A stretch of 64,000 nucleotides of DNA from Hyphomicrobiales bacterium (GCA_900473685.1 UCNE01000019.1:94197-158196); one strand, 5' to 3'; positions 44,650-54,936 are shown, numbered from the stretch's first letter. The notes: a model not told the origin generated them from the sequence alone. Numbers and translations are program-made.

Positions 44650-45546
44650 TCAGCCGCCGGCGATCGCATCGCAACGCGCCATCGCCCAGTGCATGTCCTG
44701 CTCATCGCCTTGCAGCGCTGTTTCATAGACCTGTTGCAAGCCGATCCGCACTTGGTAGCAAGTAAGAGCGCTGGCATTGGCCGCCATCCAAAGCGGTCTT
44801 CGCTCGAAATGGCTGGCCTGCGCCTCCATGCAGGCCAGCCAGGGACGCCAAAAGAAGATGTTGGCAATGTCGTAGCGCGGATCGCCGAACATCGCCTCGC
44901 TCCAGTCGATAACCCCGGTTATCACAGCTCCGTCAGTCAGGACGTTGTTGGATCCGAAGTCGCCGTGCACGAGTGCTCTGACCTCCGGGCAGTGAGGGAT
45001 CCAATCAAGGATGAGACGCATATGCTGCTCCACCCATCTGCGCGGAACGAGGTTTCGCAAGGCATGCCAGTCATAACGGTGGGGATCTGCAATGCTGCCA
45101 ATATGATCGGCCCAGGTCGGGTGCTGGCCCTTGCCTGACGCATCGAAGCAACCGAAACCCGCGGCGTCGCTCAGTGGCGCCTGCGCCATCGTCACCATAG
45201 TGGCGGAAACTGCTTTAACGATCGCGGGCAGTGCCGAAGCTGGTAAATCCTGCAACGTGCAGCCCCGAGCGCGGCGGGACACGCAGATTGCATAGCCTTC
45301 GCTATGGTGGATGGAGATAATCTCAGGGATCGGTAAAGCGTCGGACCCGAATTGACGCCAGCAGTACCGATCCTTTTCGAAAGATGCGGCAGAATGGTTC
45401 ACGCGGCAGATGAACGGCTCGCCCCCGTTTTGGAAGGCAAAGGCGTGAGATTCTTCCCCTTCCGAAACCGGCTCGACGGAATGGATACTGGGAAATCGCT
45501 CGCTTAGTGTAGAGAGGATTGTTTCGTATTTCATGATGGGTTTCAT
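44650..45546 (-). CDS. APH-family phosphotransferase
   Basis: 298 residues of the aminoglycoside phosphotransferase/choline kinase-like fold. The catalytic loop is ALVHGDFGSNNVLTD (HGDxxxxN with Asp and Asn present), followed by the DFG-like metal site VIDWSEAMFGDPRYDI. The N-lobe includes AFQNGGEPFICRVN. Substrate could be an aminoglycoside, hygromycin-like compound, sugar or amino alcohol; nothing in the sequence decides. The start at 45546 is used; an in-frame ATG lies 12 bases downstream. It is divergent from the LacI-type gene, with which it may share control. Confidence 0.78.
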   Translation of the reverse strand: MKPIMKYETILSTLSERFPSIHSVEPVSEGEESHAFAFQNGGEPFICRVNHSAASFEKDRYCWRQFGSDALPIPEIISIHHSEGYAICVSRRARGCTLQDLPASALPAIVKAVSATMVTMAQAPLSDAAGFGCFDASGKGQHPTWADHIGSIADPHRYDWHALRNLVPRRWVEQHMRLILDWIPHCPEVRALVHGDFGSNNVLTDGAVITGVIDWSEAMFGDPRYDIANIFFWRPWLACMEAQASHFERRPLWMAANASALTCYQVRIGLQQVYETALQGDEQDMHWAMARCDAIAGG

Positions 45547-45682
45547 TGGCAGTCATCCTGGACATGCTTGGCCGGCATCTCAGACACCATACCAAGAACA
45601 CGTCGCTCTATGGCACAGATATCAAAGCGATTTGGAAATTCTGATTGCTGATTGGGTTGGAAATTGGGGTGATGGGGGACGC

Positions 45683-46684
45683 ATGAGCAGACCGAACTAC
45701 CAGGATATTGCCCGCCTTGCCGGCGTCGGGACAGCGACAGTCGAGCGCGTTCTGAACGGGCGAGGGGGCGTTCGTTCAGAACTCATTGAAAAGGTAACGC
45801 TTGCGGCGCGGACTCTGAAATATCCGCGCACGATACCGGACGCACACCACAAGCTGCTTCGTATTGAAGTGCTGATGGTCCGCCCGGAGACAACGTTCTA
45901 TCGCAGGCTTTCCCACGAGTTTGAGAGTATCGCGTCAACACTCGATCCGTTGGTCGTTGTTCAACGCAGCTTCACGGATGAAAAGAACCCCGACGAAATC
46001 GCGAAACGGATCCTGGCTGCTGACGTTCCACGGGCGGGCTTGATACTGGCCGTGCCCAACAGCCCCACCATCGGCGCTGCAGTGGATGCCGTTGTCAAAC
46101 GCGGGACACCGGTGGTCCATGTGGTGACACGGGCATCCGAAACGCGGGGAGAATTTGTCGGCATCGATAACTACGCAGCCGGTCGGACCGCGGCCCACTT
46201 CATCTCCCGGATGACGACGCAGGCGGGGCCGGTCGTTGCGCTCTGCCATCCGATCTATCAGGTGCACCGGGAGCGTATGCGCGGTTTTTCTGACTATTTT
46301 GCCGAGCATCGTGGCGCCGTCAGTTTTGAGTGGATCGGATTCAGCCGGGACGAAGAGCAGTATAGCGAGGCATCCCTATCCTACGCTCTTGAGAAATATC
46401 CCGATCTTGCCGGTCTCTATAATGCAGGCGGCGCAAACTCCGCCTTGATCAAGGTGCTGGGCCGCCATAAGCGAGGCCGCGAAATCTTGTTCGTGGCGCA
46501 CGAACTTACGGACTACACCCGCGCGGCTTTACGCAACGGCATCGTCGATGTGGTCCTCGACCAGGCGCCCGAAGCGCAGGCGCAGCGGGCGCTGGACTGG
46601 ATCTTGTATCGGATCGGCTTGACGAAGATTAAGCCGGATCCCAACCCCATTCGTTTCATAACCATCACCGCAGAAGCTCTCTGA
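45683..46684 (+). CDS. LacI-family regulator of the first oxygenase cluster
   Basis: 333 residues from the ATG at 45683, after GATGGGGG; the open frame upstream lacks a ribosome site. The helix-turn-helix (YQDIARLAGVGTATVERVLN) and hinge are followed by a sugar-binding-protein-like domain (FVGIDNYAAGRTAAHFISRM). It sits immediately before the fatty acid hydroxylase-type oxygenase operon and presumably represses it until an inositol-like effector binds. Direct repeats of TTGGAAATT (45632-45640 and 45657-45665) in front of the gene may be operator parts. Confidence 0.86.
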   Translation: MSRPNYQDIARLAGVGTATVERVLNGRGGVRSELIEKVTLAARTLKYPRTIPDAHHKLLRIEVLMVRPETTFYRRLSHEFESIASTLDPLVVVQRSFTDEKNPDEIAKRILAADVPRAGLILAVPNSPTIGAAVDAVVKRGTPVVHVVTRASETRGEFVGIDNYAAGRTAAHFISRMTTQAGPVVALCHPIYQVHRERMRGFSDYFAEHRGAVSFEWIGFSRDEEQYSEASLSYALEKYPDLAGLYNAGGANSALIKVLGRHKRGREILFVAHELTDYTRAALRNGIVDVVLDQAPEAQAQRALDWILYRIGLTKIKPDPNPIRFITITAEAL

Positions 46685-46815
46685 TCTAATTTGATCAATG
46701 AAACCTTCGGCGTTTAGCCGCCCTCCTGCTACCTAAATGGCAGGGAGGAAGGCCTGGACGTTCGCTTTGAACAGCTGACAAAAGCGTCATCGCTCTCCTT
46801 CAATCGAAGCTTAGT

Positions 46816-46838
46816 GCGGGCACGTTAGGCGTGCCCGC
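46816..46838 (+). promoter_or_regulatory. Strong leader hairpin before the hydroxylase gene
   Basis: GCGGGCACG (46816-46824) and CGTGCCCGC (46830-46838) form a perfect 9-bp stem with a TTAGG loop, ending just before the GGGAG ribosome site of the gene at 46854. It may be a 5' stabiliser or may tune translation. Without a T run it is unlikely to be a simple terminator. Confidence 0.5.
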
Positions 46839-46853
46839 CGCAGGGAGAACGCA

Positions 46854-47888
46854 ATGGACGACCTTAAGTATGGGACGCGCAACAAGCGCGGCGACTGGGC
46901 GCCGAAACAGCCGGTTCAGCATGCGCCGCTCTTTCAGTTCCCGACGCGGATTTTGGCAATCCTGAAATGGCTGCCGCATTACTTCTTCCCCTGGAACGTG
47001 ATCTTTGCCGCCTCGGCATTGGCCTATTGGGCTTGGGTCATTCCGCCGATGGAAACGATGCAGACGCTCGGCTTTGGCTGGATTGCCTGGCTTTATGCCG
47101 TCAACGCTGTCTGCGTTTTCCTGTTCTACGGCGCGTTCGAGCTTCACCTATACGTGCTGAAACGCCAGGAAACCCGGTTCAAATACAATGGCAAGTTCCC
47201 CGCCGAACAGAAAAACCAGGCATTCTGGTTCGAAAACCAGAACAAAGACAACATTCTGCGCACGTTTCTGTCCGGTGTTGTCATCTGGACTTCAATCGAA
47301 GCTGGTATGCTCTGGGCCTATGCCAACGGTTACGCGCCCTGGCTTGCCTTTGCGGAGAATCCCTGGACACTGGTGCTTGTCGCACTCGTCGTGCCGATCA
47401 TCCACGAATTCCATTTTTTCTGTGTGCACCGGCTGATCCACACGCCGCTGCTCTATAAGTGGGTGCATTCCGTCCACCACAATTCAGTCAATCCGTCCCC
47501 GTGGTCGTCGCTGTCGATGCACCCCGTCGAGCATCTGCTCTACTTCGGAACGGCGTTCTATCATCTGATCCTACCGTCCAACCCCATCCTGATGCTGTAT
47601 CAGCTGCATTATGCGGGTTTTGGCGCCATTCCCGGCCACGTCGGCTTCGACAAGGTCGAAGTCGGTGAAGACAAGCTGGTCGATAGCCATGCCTACGCGC
47701 ATTACCTGCATCACAAATACTTCGAAGTGAACTACGGCGATGCTTTGATCCCGCTGGATAAGTGGTTTGGCACCTGGCACGACGGCTCGCCCGAGGGCGA
47801 GGCTCAGATGCAGGAGCGCTACCGGAAGCGGAAAGAGAAACTGGCAGCCCGCAAGGCCCGTGCAGCGGCCGGGGAGGCTGCAGAATGA
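46854..47888 (+). CDS. Sterol desaturase/fatty acid hydroxylase-family diiron oxygenase
   Basis: 344 residues, integral membrane protein with hydrophobic segments near residues 40-60, 75-100, 140-160 and 170-185. The eight-histidine diiron pattern of the FA2H/sterol desaturase family is visible: HEFHFFCVHRLIH (from His184), HSVHH (His205-209) and HYLHH (His283-287). Members hydroxylate or desaturate using O2. Here it is followed by a Rieske ferredoxin (4-base overlap) and, further on, a ferredoxin reductase, giving a full electron chain. By analogy with mocDEF it may oxidise a methoxy group of an inositol derivative; this is an inference. A C-terminal basic tail follows. Confidence 0.84.
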   Translation: MDDLKYGTRNKRGDWAPKQPVQHAPLFQFPTRILAILKWLPHYFFPWNVIFAASALAYWAWVIPPMETMQTLGFGWIAWLYAVNAVCVFLFYGAFELHLYVLKRQETRFKYNGKFPAEQKNQAFWFENQNKDNILRTFLSGVVIWTSIEAGMLWAYANGYAPWLAFAENPWTLVLVALVVPIIHEFHFFCVHRLIHTPLLYKWVHSVHHNSVNPSPWSSLSMHPVEHLLYFGTAFYHLILPSNPILMLYQLHYAGFGAIPGHVGFDKVEVGEDKLVDSHAYAHYLHHKYFEVNYGDALIPLDKWFGTWHDGSPEGEAQMQERYRKRKEKLAARKARAAAGEAAE

Positions 47889-48196
47889 GCTGGGTTTCCG
47901 CATGCCAACTCGATGACATCGAACAGGAAGGCGCCATTCGCTTCGACCATGGTGGACGCACCTACGCGATCTATCGTGGACCGGATGATCGTGTCTATTG
48001 CACGGCCGGCCTTTGCACCCATGAGGCTATCCACCTAGCCGATGGCCTGGTGATGGATTTCGAGGTGGAATGTCCCAAGCATTCCGGCGCCTTCGATTAT
48101 CGCACGGGCGAGGCCATCCGGCTGCCTGCCTGCGAAAATCTGAAAACCTATCCGGCCGAGGTGGTCGATGGAGAGGTTCGCGTGGCCCTGAACTAG
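47885..48196 (+). CDS. Rieske-type ferredoxin (MocE-like)
   Basis: 103 residues, the normal length of a soluble Rieske ferredoxin. The 2Fe-2S ligands are Cys44-Thr-His46 and Cys63-Pro-Lys-His66. It closely resembles mocE at 61076: both share LADGLVMD, VECPKH or IECPKH, and LKTYP. It probably carries electrons from the reductase at 49268 to the membrane hydroxylase whose gene it overlaps. Confidence 0.88.
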   Translation: MSWVSACQLDDIEQEGAIRFDHGGRTYAIYRGPDDRVYCTAGLCTHEAIHLADGLVMDFEVECPKHSGAFDYRTGEAIRLPACENLKTYPAEVVDGEVRVALN

Positions 48197-48267
48197 GGCC
48201 GCCGAAACAACGGCCCGTCGGGCCTCCGGAATGCACTGGGCGGTCCGGCGCCTGTTGGGAGGATAAT

Positions 48268-49212
48268 ATGAAATTTGTTTACGCGGCGGCCCTTGTGGCC
48301 TCCTTGATGGCGGGTACCGCCTCGGCCGAGATGATCGGCGTTTCGATGCAGAGCTTCGACAACAACTTCCAGACGCTGTTGCGGGAAGGCTTGCAGGCCC
48401 GGGCCTCGGAAGTGAAGCGCACGGACGTGCAAGTCGAGGATGCGCAGACCGATATCTCCAGGCAGCTGAGCCAAATCAACAACTTCATCGCTGCAGGCGT
48501 CGATGCCATCATTCTCACTTTGGCTGATGCCTCGGCAGCACCGGGCATTACCCAAGCGGCGCAAAAGGCCAACATTCCGCTGGTTTACCTCAATCTTGAG
48601 CCTGGCAATGCCGGGCAGCTTCCCGACAAGCAAGCCTATGTCGGATCACGGGAAACAGACGCGGGAACGCAGGCCGCCCAGGCCGCATGCGACCTTTTGA
48701 AGAAGACGGGCAAAGACAGCAACGCGCAGGTCTATATCCTGATGGGTGATCTCGCCCATCAGGCGTCGCGGGACCGCACGTCGTCTTTCAAGGACACGCT
48801 GGCTGCCGGCGACTGTAAGGGCGTGACGATCGCCGACGAACAGTCGGCCGCATGGACCCGGACCAATGCAATGGACATGACCACGAATTGGATCACGGCC
48901 GGCCAGCCGATCGATGTGGTCTACGCCAACAATGACGAAATGGCCCTGGGCGCGATCCAGGCGCTGAAGTCCGCCGGGGTCTCGATGGATGATGTGATCA
49001 TCATTGGCATCGATGCGACACAGGACGCTCTGGCTGCCATGGCGGCCGGTGATCTGGACGCCACGGTCTTTCAGAACGCCAAAGCTCAATCCGCAAGCGC
49101 CATCGATGCGGCGGTCGCGCTCGCGGGCGGAAAACCTGTCGAAAAGCAGGTCATGGTTCCCTTCGAACTCGTCACGCCTGAGAACATGAAAGACTACACC
49201 AAGCGCAACTGA
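48268..49212 (+). CDS. Periplasmic sugar/inositol-binding protein, orphan, MocB-like
   Basis: 314 residues with a Sec signal peptide (MKFVYAAALVASLMAGTASA). It belongs to the ribose/inositol-type binding proteins (peripla_BP_4): NNFIAAGVDAIILTLADASA, PLVYLNLEP, VYANNDEMALGAIQALKSAG and IIGIDATQDALAAMAAGDLD. It resembles mocB (56623) throughout, including the ending VPFELVTPEN. It is encoded between the Rieske and reductase genes with no permease or ATPase beside it. It may deliver its ligand to the transporter at 53872-56475 or act as a chemotaxis sensor. A 12-bp hairpin follows. Confidence 0.86.
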   Translation: MKFVYAAALVASLMAGTASAEMIGVSMQSFDNNFQTLLREGLQARASEVKRTDVQVEDAQTDISRQLSQINNFIAAGVDAIILTLADASAAPGITQAAQKANIPLVYLNLEPGNAGQLPDKQAYVGSRETDAGTQAAQAACDLLKKTGKDSNAQVYILMGDLAHQASRDRTSSFKDTLAAGDCKGVTIADEQSAAWTRTNAMDMTTNWITAGQPIDVVYANNDEMALGAIQALKSAGVSMDDVIIIGIDATQDALAAMAAGDLDATVFQNAKAQSASAIDAAVALAGGKPVEKQVMVPFELVTPENMKDYTKRN

Positions 49213-49219
49213 TCGCGAT

Positions 49220-49247
49220 GACTGGCACATAAACCTATGTGCCAGTC
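49220..49247 (+). terminator. Perfect 12-bp hairpin after the orphan binding-protein gene
   Basis: GACTGGCACATA (49220-49231) pairs perfectly with TATGTGCCAGTC (49236-49247) around AACC. It starts 8 bases after the stop codon and ends before the ribosome site of the reductase gene, so it probably stabilises the binding-protein mRNA or attenuates transcription. Confidence 0.65.
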
Positions 49248-49267
49248 CATTCCGGAGGAGGACCACC

Positions 49268-50473
49268 GTGGACGCTATCGTTATTGTCGGGGCAGGGGAA
49301 TCGGGCACCAGAGCGGCTTTTGCGCTTCGGGAAACAGGTTATACCGGCATGGTCACGCTGGTTGGTGTTGAGCCCCATCTGCCTTACGAACGCCCACCGT
49401 TGTCAAAGCCTGAAAATGGCGCCGTGACGATGAAGATACTGTGTTCCAGCCAAGCTTTGCTCGACGCGGGCATTACCTACCTTCACGGCGTCGGCGCGAC
49501 CGCCCTCGACGCCGGCCGGCGGACCATCACTCTGAGTGATGGGCGAGCACTGGCCTACGATAAACTGCTTCTTGCGACAGGCGCGCGTCCACGAAAACTC
49601 GCGTGCAAGGGCGCTGAGCGCGCGCTTGACTTTCGAACGTACGATGATGCGAAGGCCGTGCTCTCCGGCGTGGATACCAGCCGGAGTGTCGCGATCATTG
49701 GTGGCGGTCTGATCGGCATGGAGCTGGCGGCCGTGCTGCGTGGCAAAGGGCTTGATGTCAGCGTTATCGAGGCTGCTCCAAAGCCGCTCGGCCGGGCAGT
49801 GCCCCCGCACTTTGCCTCACGATTGCATAGCCGGCACATTGAGGAAGGCGTCCACTTCCATCTCGGCCAAGGCGTTTCCGAAATCCGCCAGAACACGGTT
49901 CTCCTGACCGACGGTACTTCGGTACCTGCGGACGTCGTCATCGCAGCCATTGGTGTTCAGCCCGAGATTGCTCTGGCTGAAACGGCGGGTCTGGCGACCG
50001 GCAACGGCATACTGACGGATGCTTTTCTTCAGACAAGTGATCCAGATATATTTGCGGCTGGTGATTGTGCGGCGGTCGAGCAATATGGCGGCGGTCATGT
50101 CCGCTTTGAAAGCTGGCGCAATGCCCGGGCGCAAGCCGAGACTGCTGCACGCAACATGGCCGGAGCCGTTGAGGCTTTTGCAGCCATCCCCTGGTTCTGG
50201 TCTGATCAATATGATCTCGGCCTGCAGGCTGCCGGGCTGCCGCAACCAGACCATCAATGCGTGATACGCGCGCTGCCAACCGGCGAGCTTGCGTTTTATC
50301 TCGCTGACGGACGCCTGGTGGCCGCCGCTAGTCTGGGCGTTGGGAACAGTCTTGCCAAGGAGATCAAGCTCTCGGAGATGCTGATTGCGGCGAGTGCGCG
50401 CCCCGATCCCGCCGTTCTGGCCGACCCGGACGTCAATCTGAAGGCGCTGCTTAAAAATGCGAAGGCGGCGTGA
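49268..50473 (+). CDS. Ferredoxin reductase, FAD/NAD type (MocF-like)
   Basis: 401 residues from a GTG start after GGAGGAGG. The FAD-binding IVIVGAGESGTRAAFALRE, the LPYERPPLSK motif, the NAD-binding VAIIGGGLIGMELAAVL and DIFAAGDCA define the class of ferredoxin reductases used by Rieske oxygenases and P450s. The IPWFWSDQYDL segment is shared with mocF at 61402. It would pass electrons from NAD(P)H to the Rieske ferredoxin encoded at 47885. The stop overlaps the next gene's start. Confidence 0.88.
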   Translation: MDAIVIVGAGESGTRAAFALRETGYTGMVTLVGVEPHLPYERPPLSKPENGAVTMKILCSSQALLDAGITYLHGVGATALDAGRRTITLSDGRALAYDKLLLATGARPRKLACKGAERALDFRTYDDAKAVLSGVDTSRSVAIIGGGLIGMELAAVLRGKGLDVSVIEAAPKPLGRAVPPHFASRLHSRHIEEGVHFHLGQGVSEIRQNTVLLTDGTSVPADVVIAAIGVQPEIALAETAGLATGNGILTDAFLQTSDPDIFAAGDCAAVEQYGGGHVRFESWRNARAQAETAARNMAGAVEAFAAIPWFWSDQYDLGLQAAGLPQPDHQCVIRALPTGELAFYLADGRLVAAASLGVGNSLAKEIKLSEMLIAASARPDPAVLADPDVNLKALLKNAKAA

Positions 50474-51309
50474 TGCAGAAGCTGCATGTTTTCCAGTCGC
50501 TATGGGCGATGGAGCGGCGCCATACCGACGGCTTCGAACGAAATCTCGATGAGAATATTGCTTTGATCGTCGAAGCCGGTTTCGATGGCGTCAGCGCCCA
50601 TTATACGAACCGCCAGGATGTTGCCCGCCTCAATCAGGTTATCGAGGGTACTGGCCTGAAAATCGAGGGGGTATGCTTTCCCCGGATAGTCGAGGATTTG
50701 ACCCTGCCGTTGGAGCTCGCGGCGGATTACCCGGTCAGCCACCTCAACCTGCAGCCGGATATTCGTTTGCGCAGGGTTGAGAACTGCCTACCCCTGCTTG
50801 ACGGATGGATGCAGCTTGCAGCCGATGCCGGTATCCCGGTGTTTATCGAAACGCATCGCGATCGAATGACCACCGATCTCTTCTTCACGCTCGATTTGCT
50901 GGATCAGCGCCCGGAACTGCCGCTGTTGGCGGACCTGTCGCATTTTCTGGTCGGGCGAGAATTCGCATTTCCGGTCGATGCGGAAAATCACGCTCTGATC
51001 AGCCGTATTCTCCAGAATGCCCAGGCATTTCACGGCCGGGTCGCATCACGCGAACAGGTCCAGATCGAGCTGTCGTTTCCACATCATCGCCCCTGGGTCG
51101 ATCTCTTCCTTGCCTGGTGGCAGGAAGGTTTCCGCAGCTGGCGCTCCCGTGCAGCCCGCGACGCAGAGCTTGTTTTTACGTGTGAGCTCGGACCAAAACC
51201 CTATGCGATCACAGGCCGGGACGGCAACGATACCACCGACAGATGGTCTGAAGCGCTCCAGCTCAAGGATATGATCCGCGAGCTTTGGGCTGCCACGACT
51301 TCACCCTGA
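50473..51309 (+). CDS. Xylose isomerase-like TIM-barrel protein
   Basis: 278 residues from the ATG at 50473, which overlaps the reductase stop. The sugar phosphate isomerase/AP endonuclease 2 barrel is seen in IVEAGFDGVSAHYTN, GLKIEGVCFPRIVE, IPVFIETHRDRMTTDL, LLADLSHFLVGREF and a final FTCELGPKPYAIT. Glutamate and histidine residues at the strand ends could bind a metal. Related barrels (IolE, IolI, MocC) isomerise or dehydrate keto-inositols. It has no close resemblance to mocC at 57788, so the two clusters appear to use different isomerase-type proteins. Confidence 0.75.
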   Translation: MQKLHVFQSLWAMERRHTDGFERNLDENIALIVEAGFDGVSAHYTNRQDVARLNQVIEGTGLKIEGVCFPRIVEDLTLPLELAADYPVSHLNLQPDIRLRRVENCLPLLDGWMQLAADAGIPVFIETHRDRMTTDLFFTLDLLDQRPELPLLADLSHFLVGREFAFPVDAENHALISRILQNAQAFHGRVASREQVQIELSFPHHRPWVDLFLAWWQEGFRSWRSRAARDAELVFTCELGPKPYAITGRDGNDTTDRWSEALQLKDMIRELWAATTSP

Positions 51310-52485
<1,176 letters not shown>

Positions 52486-52553
52486 TCACGGTTCACCGAT
52501 CCTTTCCCTCACAAAGCGCCTGGCCATTATCACCCTCCAAACGTGGTGGCCGA

Positions 52554-52581
52554 GGAAGAGGTGGCTGCGGCCACCTCTTCC
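52554..52581. terminator. Perfect 12-bp hairpin between the converging clusters
   Basis: GGAAGAGGTGGC (52554-52565) and GCCACCTCTTCC (52570-52581) pair perfectly around TGCG. It lies between the converging formaldehyde dehydrogenase and mocA-type genes and probably ends transcription from both sides, although no T run follows. Confidence 0.65.
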
Positions 52582-52698
52582 AATTACCCAGCCGGCGCTG
52601 GAAAGCCACCACGCAGACAGTCCGGAGTTTCGGGCCTCAGCAAAGGCAAGCCGGCGATCTGGTACCAGCGCTGTCAAAGGAATGAAGCGCATCGCCCC

Positions 52699-53838
52699 CT
52701 ACAGCGAAGCGCCGATTTCAACCGTGTCGACCTCGATCCAGGCCTTCTCGTCAAATGATCGTGCCATCGCATGGACGGTTTTTTCGATACGCAAGCCCTG
52801 CTTGAAATCGATCGCTGAAAAAGGTTCACCGGCGATAGCGCGGATCAGTTCGTGGCACTCGATGATCTTCAAGTCATTGAAACCGAGACCATGACCGGGT
52901 GCCGGAATGAATTGGCCGTAGGGTGCATGGGCCGGCGCAGTCAGGACCCGGCGAAAACCCTGTTCGGTGGTGTTGCCGCCGATCTGGTAGAGCTCGAACT
53001 CGTTCATGCGTTCCTGATCGTAGAGGATCGAACCCTTGGAGCCGTAAATCTGCAGAGCGATACGGCCTTTGCGGCCCCACGCGGCGCGGTTTGCCATCAG
53101 CACGGCCGAGATGCCGTGCTCGAGCCGCATCAGGATACTGGCGCCATCATGGTTTTCGACCGCCCGGCGGCCGCCATCCTTCAAGGGACGGTCGGCATAG
53201 GGCTTCGCCATATCGGTAACGACCGAATGGACGTGGCCGAAAAGATACCAGAGCAGCGAGAGAGGATGCACGGCGAAATCGTCCAGCGCACCATACCCCG
53301 CCGACCGTTCACTCTTCCAATAGAAGGGCGCTTCAGGGTCGGCCATGAAATCCTCGTCCATCTCGACACGGACGTGGTTGACGGCACCGATCGCGCCGTC
53401 CTTGATCAGTGTCTTCATATGCCGAAGGATCGGATTCTGGATATAGTTGTAGCCCATGATGGCCACCCTGCCGGAAGCCTCGACGGCTTTCAGCATGCGT
53501 TGCGCATCCGGAAATGTCGGCGACATCGGCTTTTCGCACCAGACATGTTTGCCGGCTTCGAGGGCCGCAATGGCCATCTGGGCATGGAACTGGTTCGGGG
53601 TGGTGACGGAGACGACATCGACATCCGGATCGTCAATGAGCCTGCGCCAGTCAGCCGTTGCCTTTTCAAAGCCGAATTCATCGGCACGCGAGGCGGCAAG
53701 TTCCGCATTGGCTTCCGCCAGATGCACCAGCCGTGGACGAGGCACATCGCCGAAGACCGTTTTTACCGCGTTCCAGGCGAGTGCGTGGCACTTGCCCATA
53801 TATCCCGTACCGATCAAGCCGACGCCCAATGGTTTCAT
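52699..53838 (-). CDS. mocA: Gfo/Idh/MocA-family dehydrogenase, MocA-type
   Basis: 379 residues. The N-terminal Rossmann motif is VGLIGTGYMGKCHALAWN, the conserved EKP motif occurs in GKHVWCEKPMS with the catalytic lysine, and GYGALDDFAVHPLSLLWYL carries the GALxDxGxH-type active-site histidine. The family oxidises or reduces inositols and sugars with NAD(P). MocA gave its name to the family as a rhizopine catabolism enzyme, probably oxidising an inosamine or inositol hydroxyl. It is the last gene of the leftward transporter operon. Another inositol dehydrogenase specificity cannot be excluded. Confidence 0.85.
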   Translation of the reverse strand: MKPLGVGLIGTGYMGKCHALAWNAVKTVFGDVPRPRLVHLAEANAELAASRADEFGFEKATADWRRLIDDPDVDVVSVTTPNQFHAQMAIAALEAGKHVWCEKPMSPTFPDAQRMLKAVEASGRVAIMGYNYIQNPILRHMKTLIKDGAIGAVNHVRVEMDEDFMADPEAPFYWKSERSAGYGALDDFAVHPLSLLWYLFGHVHSVVTDMAKPYADRPLKDGGRRAVENHDGASILMRLEHGISAVLMANRAAWGRKGRIALQIYGSKGSILYDQERMNEFELYQIGGNTTEQGFRRVLTAPAHAPYGQFIPAPGHGLGFNDLKIIECHELIRAIAGEPFSAIDFKQGLRIEKTVHAMARSFDEKAWIEVDTVEIGASL

Positions 53839-53871
53839 GACACTTATCCTCGCCAGCTATCCTGCAGTCCG

Positions 53872-54897
53872 TCAGACTGTCTTGCGCTTCTTCTGCCTGT
53901 AAACATCGACCACGACGGCTGCGACGATGATCATGCCTTTGACGATTTCCTGGTAGTAGGCGTCCACCCGCAGGAACGTGAAGCCGGAGGTCATCACACC
54001 GAGGATGACGGTGCCGATCACCGTGCCCGTGATCCGTCCGACGCCGCCGGCAAGCGATGTGCCGCCGATGACCGTGGCTGCGATCGCATCCAGTTCGTAC
54101 ATCACCCCCATGCCGGCCTGTGCCGTTTGCGCACGGGCGGCGGTGACGACACCGGCGAGGCCAGCCAGCATGCCGGCGATGGCATAGACCTTGATCAGAT
54201 GTGCCTCGACATTGATGCCGGAGACGCGGGCGGCCTGAACATTGGCGCCGATTGCATAGGTGAACTTGCCATAGCGGGTGTAACGCAAGGCGATATGAAA
54301 GATGAGGGCGACGGCGAGGAAGACGATGACCGGCCAGATGCCCGTGCCGATGAAGTTGAACTGGTCGGTGAGGCCGGAAACCGGCTGCCCCTTGGTGTAC
54401 CATTTCGACAGGCCACGTGCGGAGACCATCATGCCCAAGGTCGCAATGAACGGCGGAATCTTGGTCTTGGCGATCAGCCAGCCGTTGATCAGACCTGCAA
54501 GCAGGCCGATACAGAGCCCAAGGCCAATCGGCACGATGGCCGGAAGGTCGGTCAATGCCGGATAAAGTGCACGGGGCCATGTCGATGCCTGTGCGACGCT
54601 TGCAGCAATCATTGCCGTGACGCCGACAACGGAGCCGGAAGAAAGGTCAATACCGCCGGTGATGATCACCTGCGTGACGCCGACTGCGATGATACCGATA
54701 ACGGCCACCTGCAGGATCATGATCGTCAGGCGCTGCGAGTTCATCAGGAAGCTTTGCCCGATGAAGATCCAGCCAAGGATCTCGTAAACCAACGCGATGC
54801 CGACCAGAACCAGGAAAATGTTGAATTCCGGCGGGATACGCCGCTTGCTCGCGCTTGGCACCGCCGTGGCGGCAGAGGCTTCTATCTTGGTGTTCAT
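53872..54897 (-). CDS. RbsC/IatP-type ABC permease for inositol or rhizopine
   Basis: 341 residues, inner-membrane permease of the ribose/inositol family with about ten hydrophobic segments. Landmarks are ITGGIDLSSGSVVGVTAM, GLLAGLINGWLIAKTKIPPF, GTSLAGGVGRITGTVIGTVI and a final ATAL-like hydrophobic run. It pairs with the double ATPase and MocB encoded upstream, and perhaps with the orphan binding protein at 48268. A stretch of 39 bases separates it from the ATPase gene. Confidence 0.88.
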   Translation of the reverse strand: MNTKIEASAATAVPSASKRRIPPEFNIFLVLVGIALVYEILGWIFIGQSFLMNSQRLTIMILQVAVIGIIAVGVTQVIITGGIDLSSGSVVGVTAMIAASVAQASTWPRALYPALTDLPAIVPIGLGLCIGLLAGLINGWLIAKTKIPPFIATLGMMVSARGLSKWYTKGQPVSGLTDQFNFIGTGIWPVIVFLAVALIFHIALRYTRYGKFTYAIGANVQAARVSGINVEAHLIKVYAIAGMLAGLAGVVTAARAQTAQAGMGVMYELDAIAATVIGGTSLAGGVGRITGTVIGTVILGVMTSGFTFLRVDAYYQEIVKGMIIVAAVVVDVYRQKKRKTV

Positions 54898-54936
54898 GTC
54901 CTGTCCTCCCGGATGGTATTTTTTAAAAGCGCGCCA

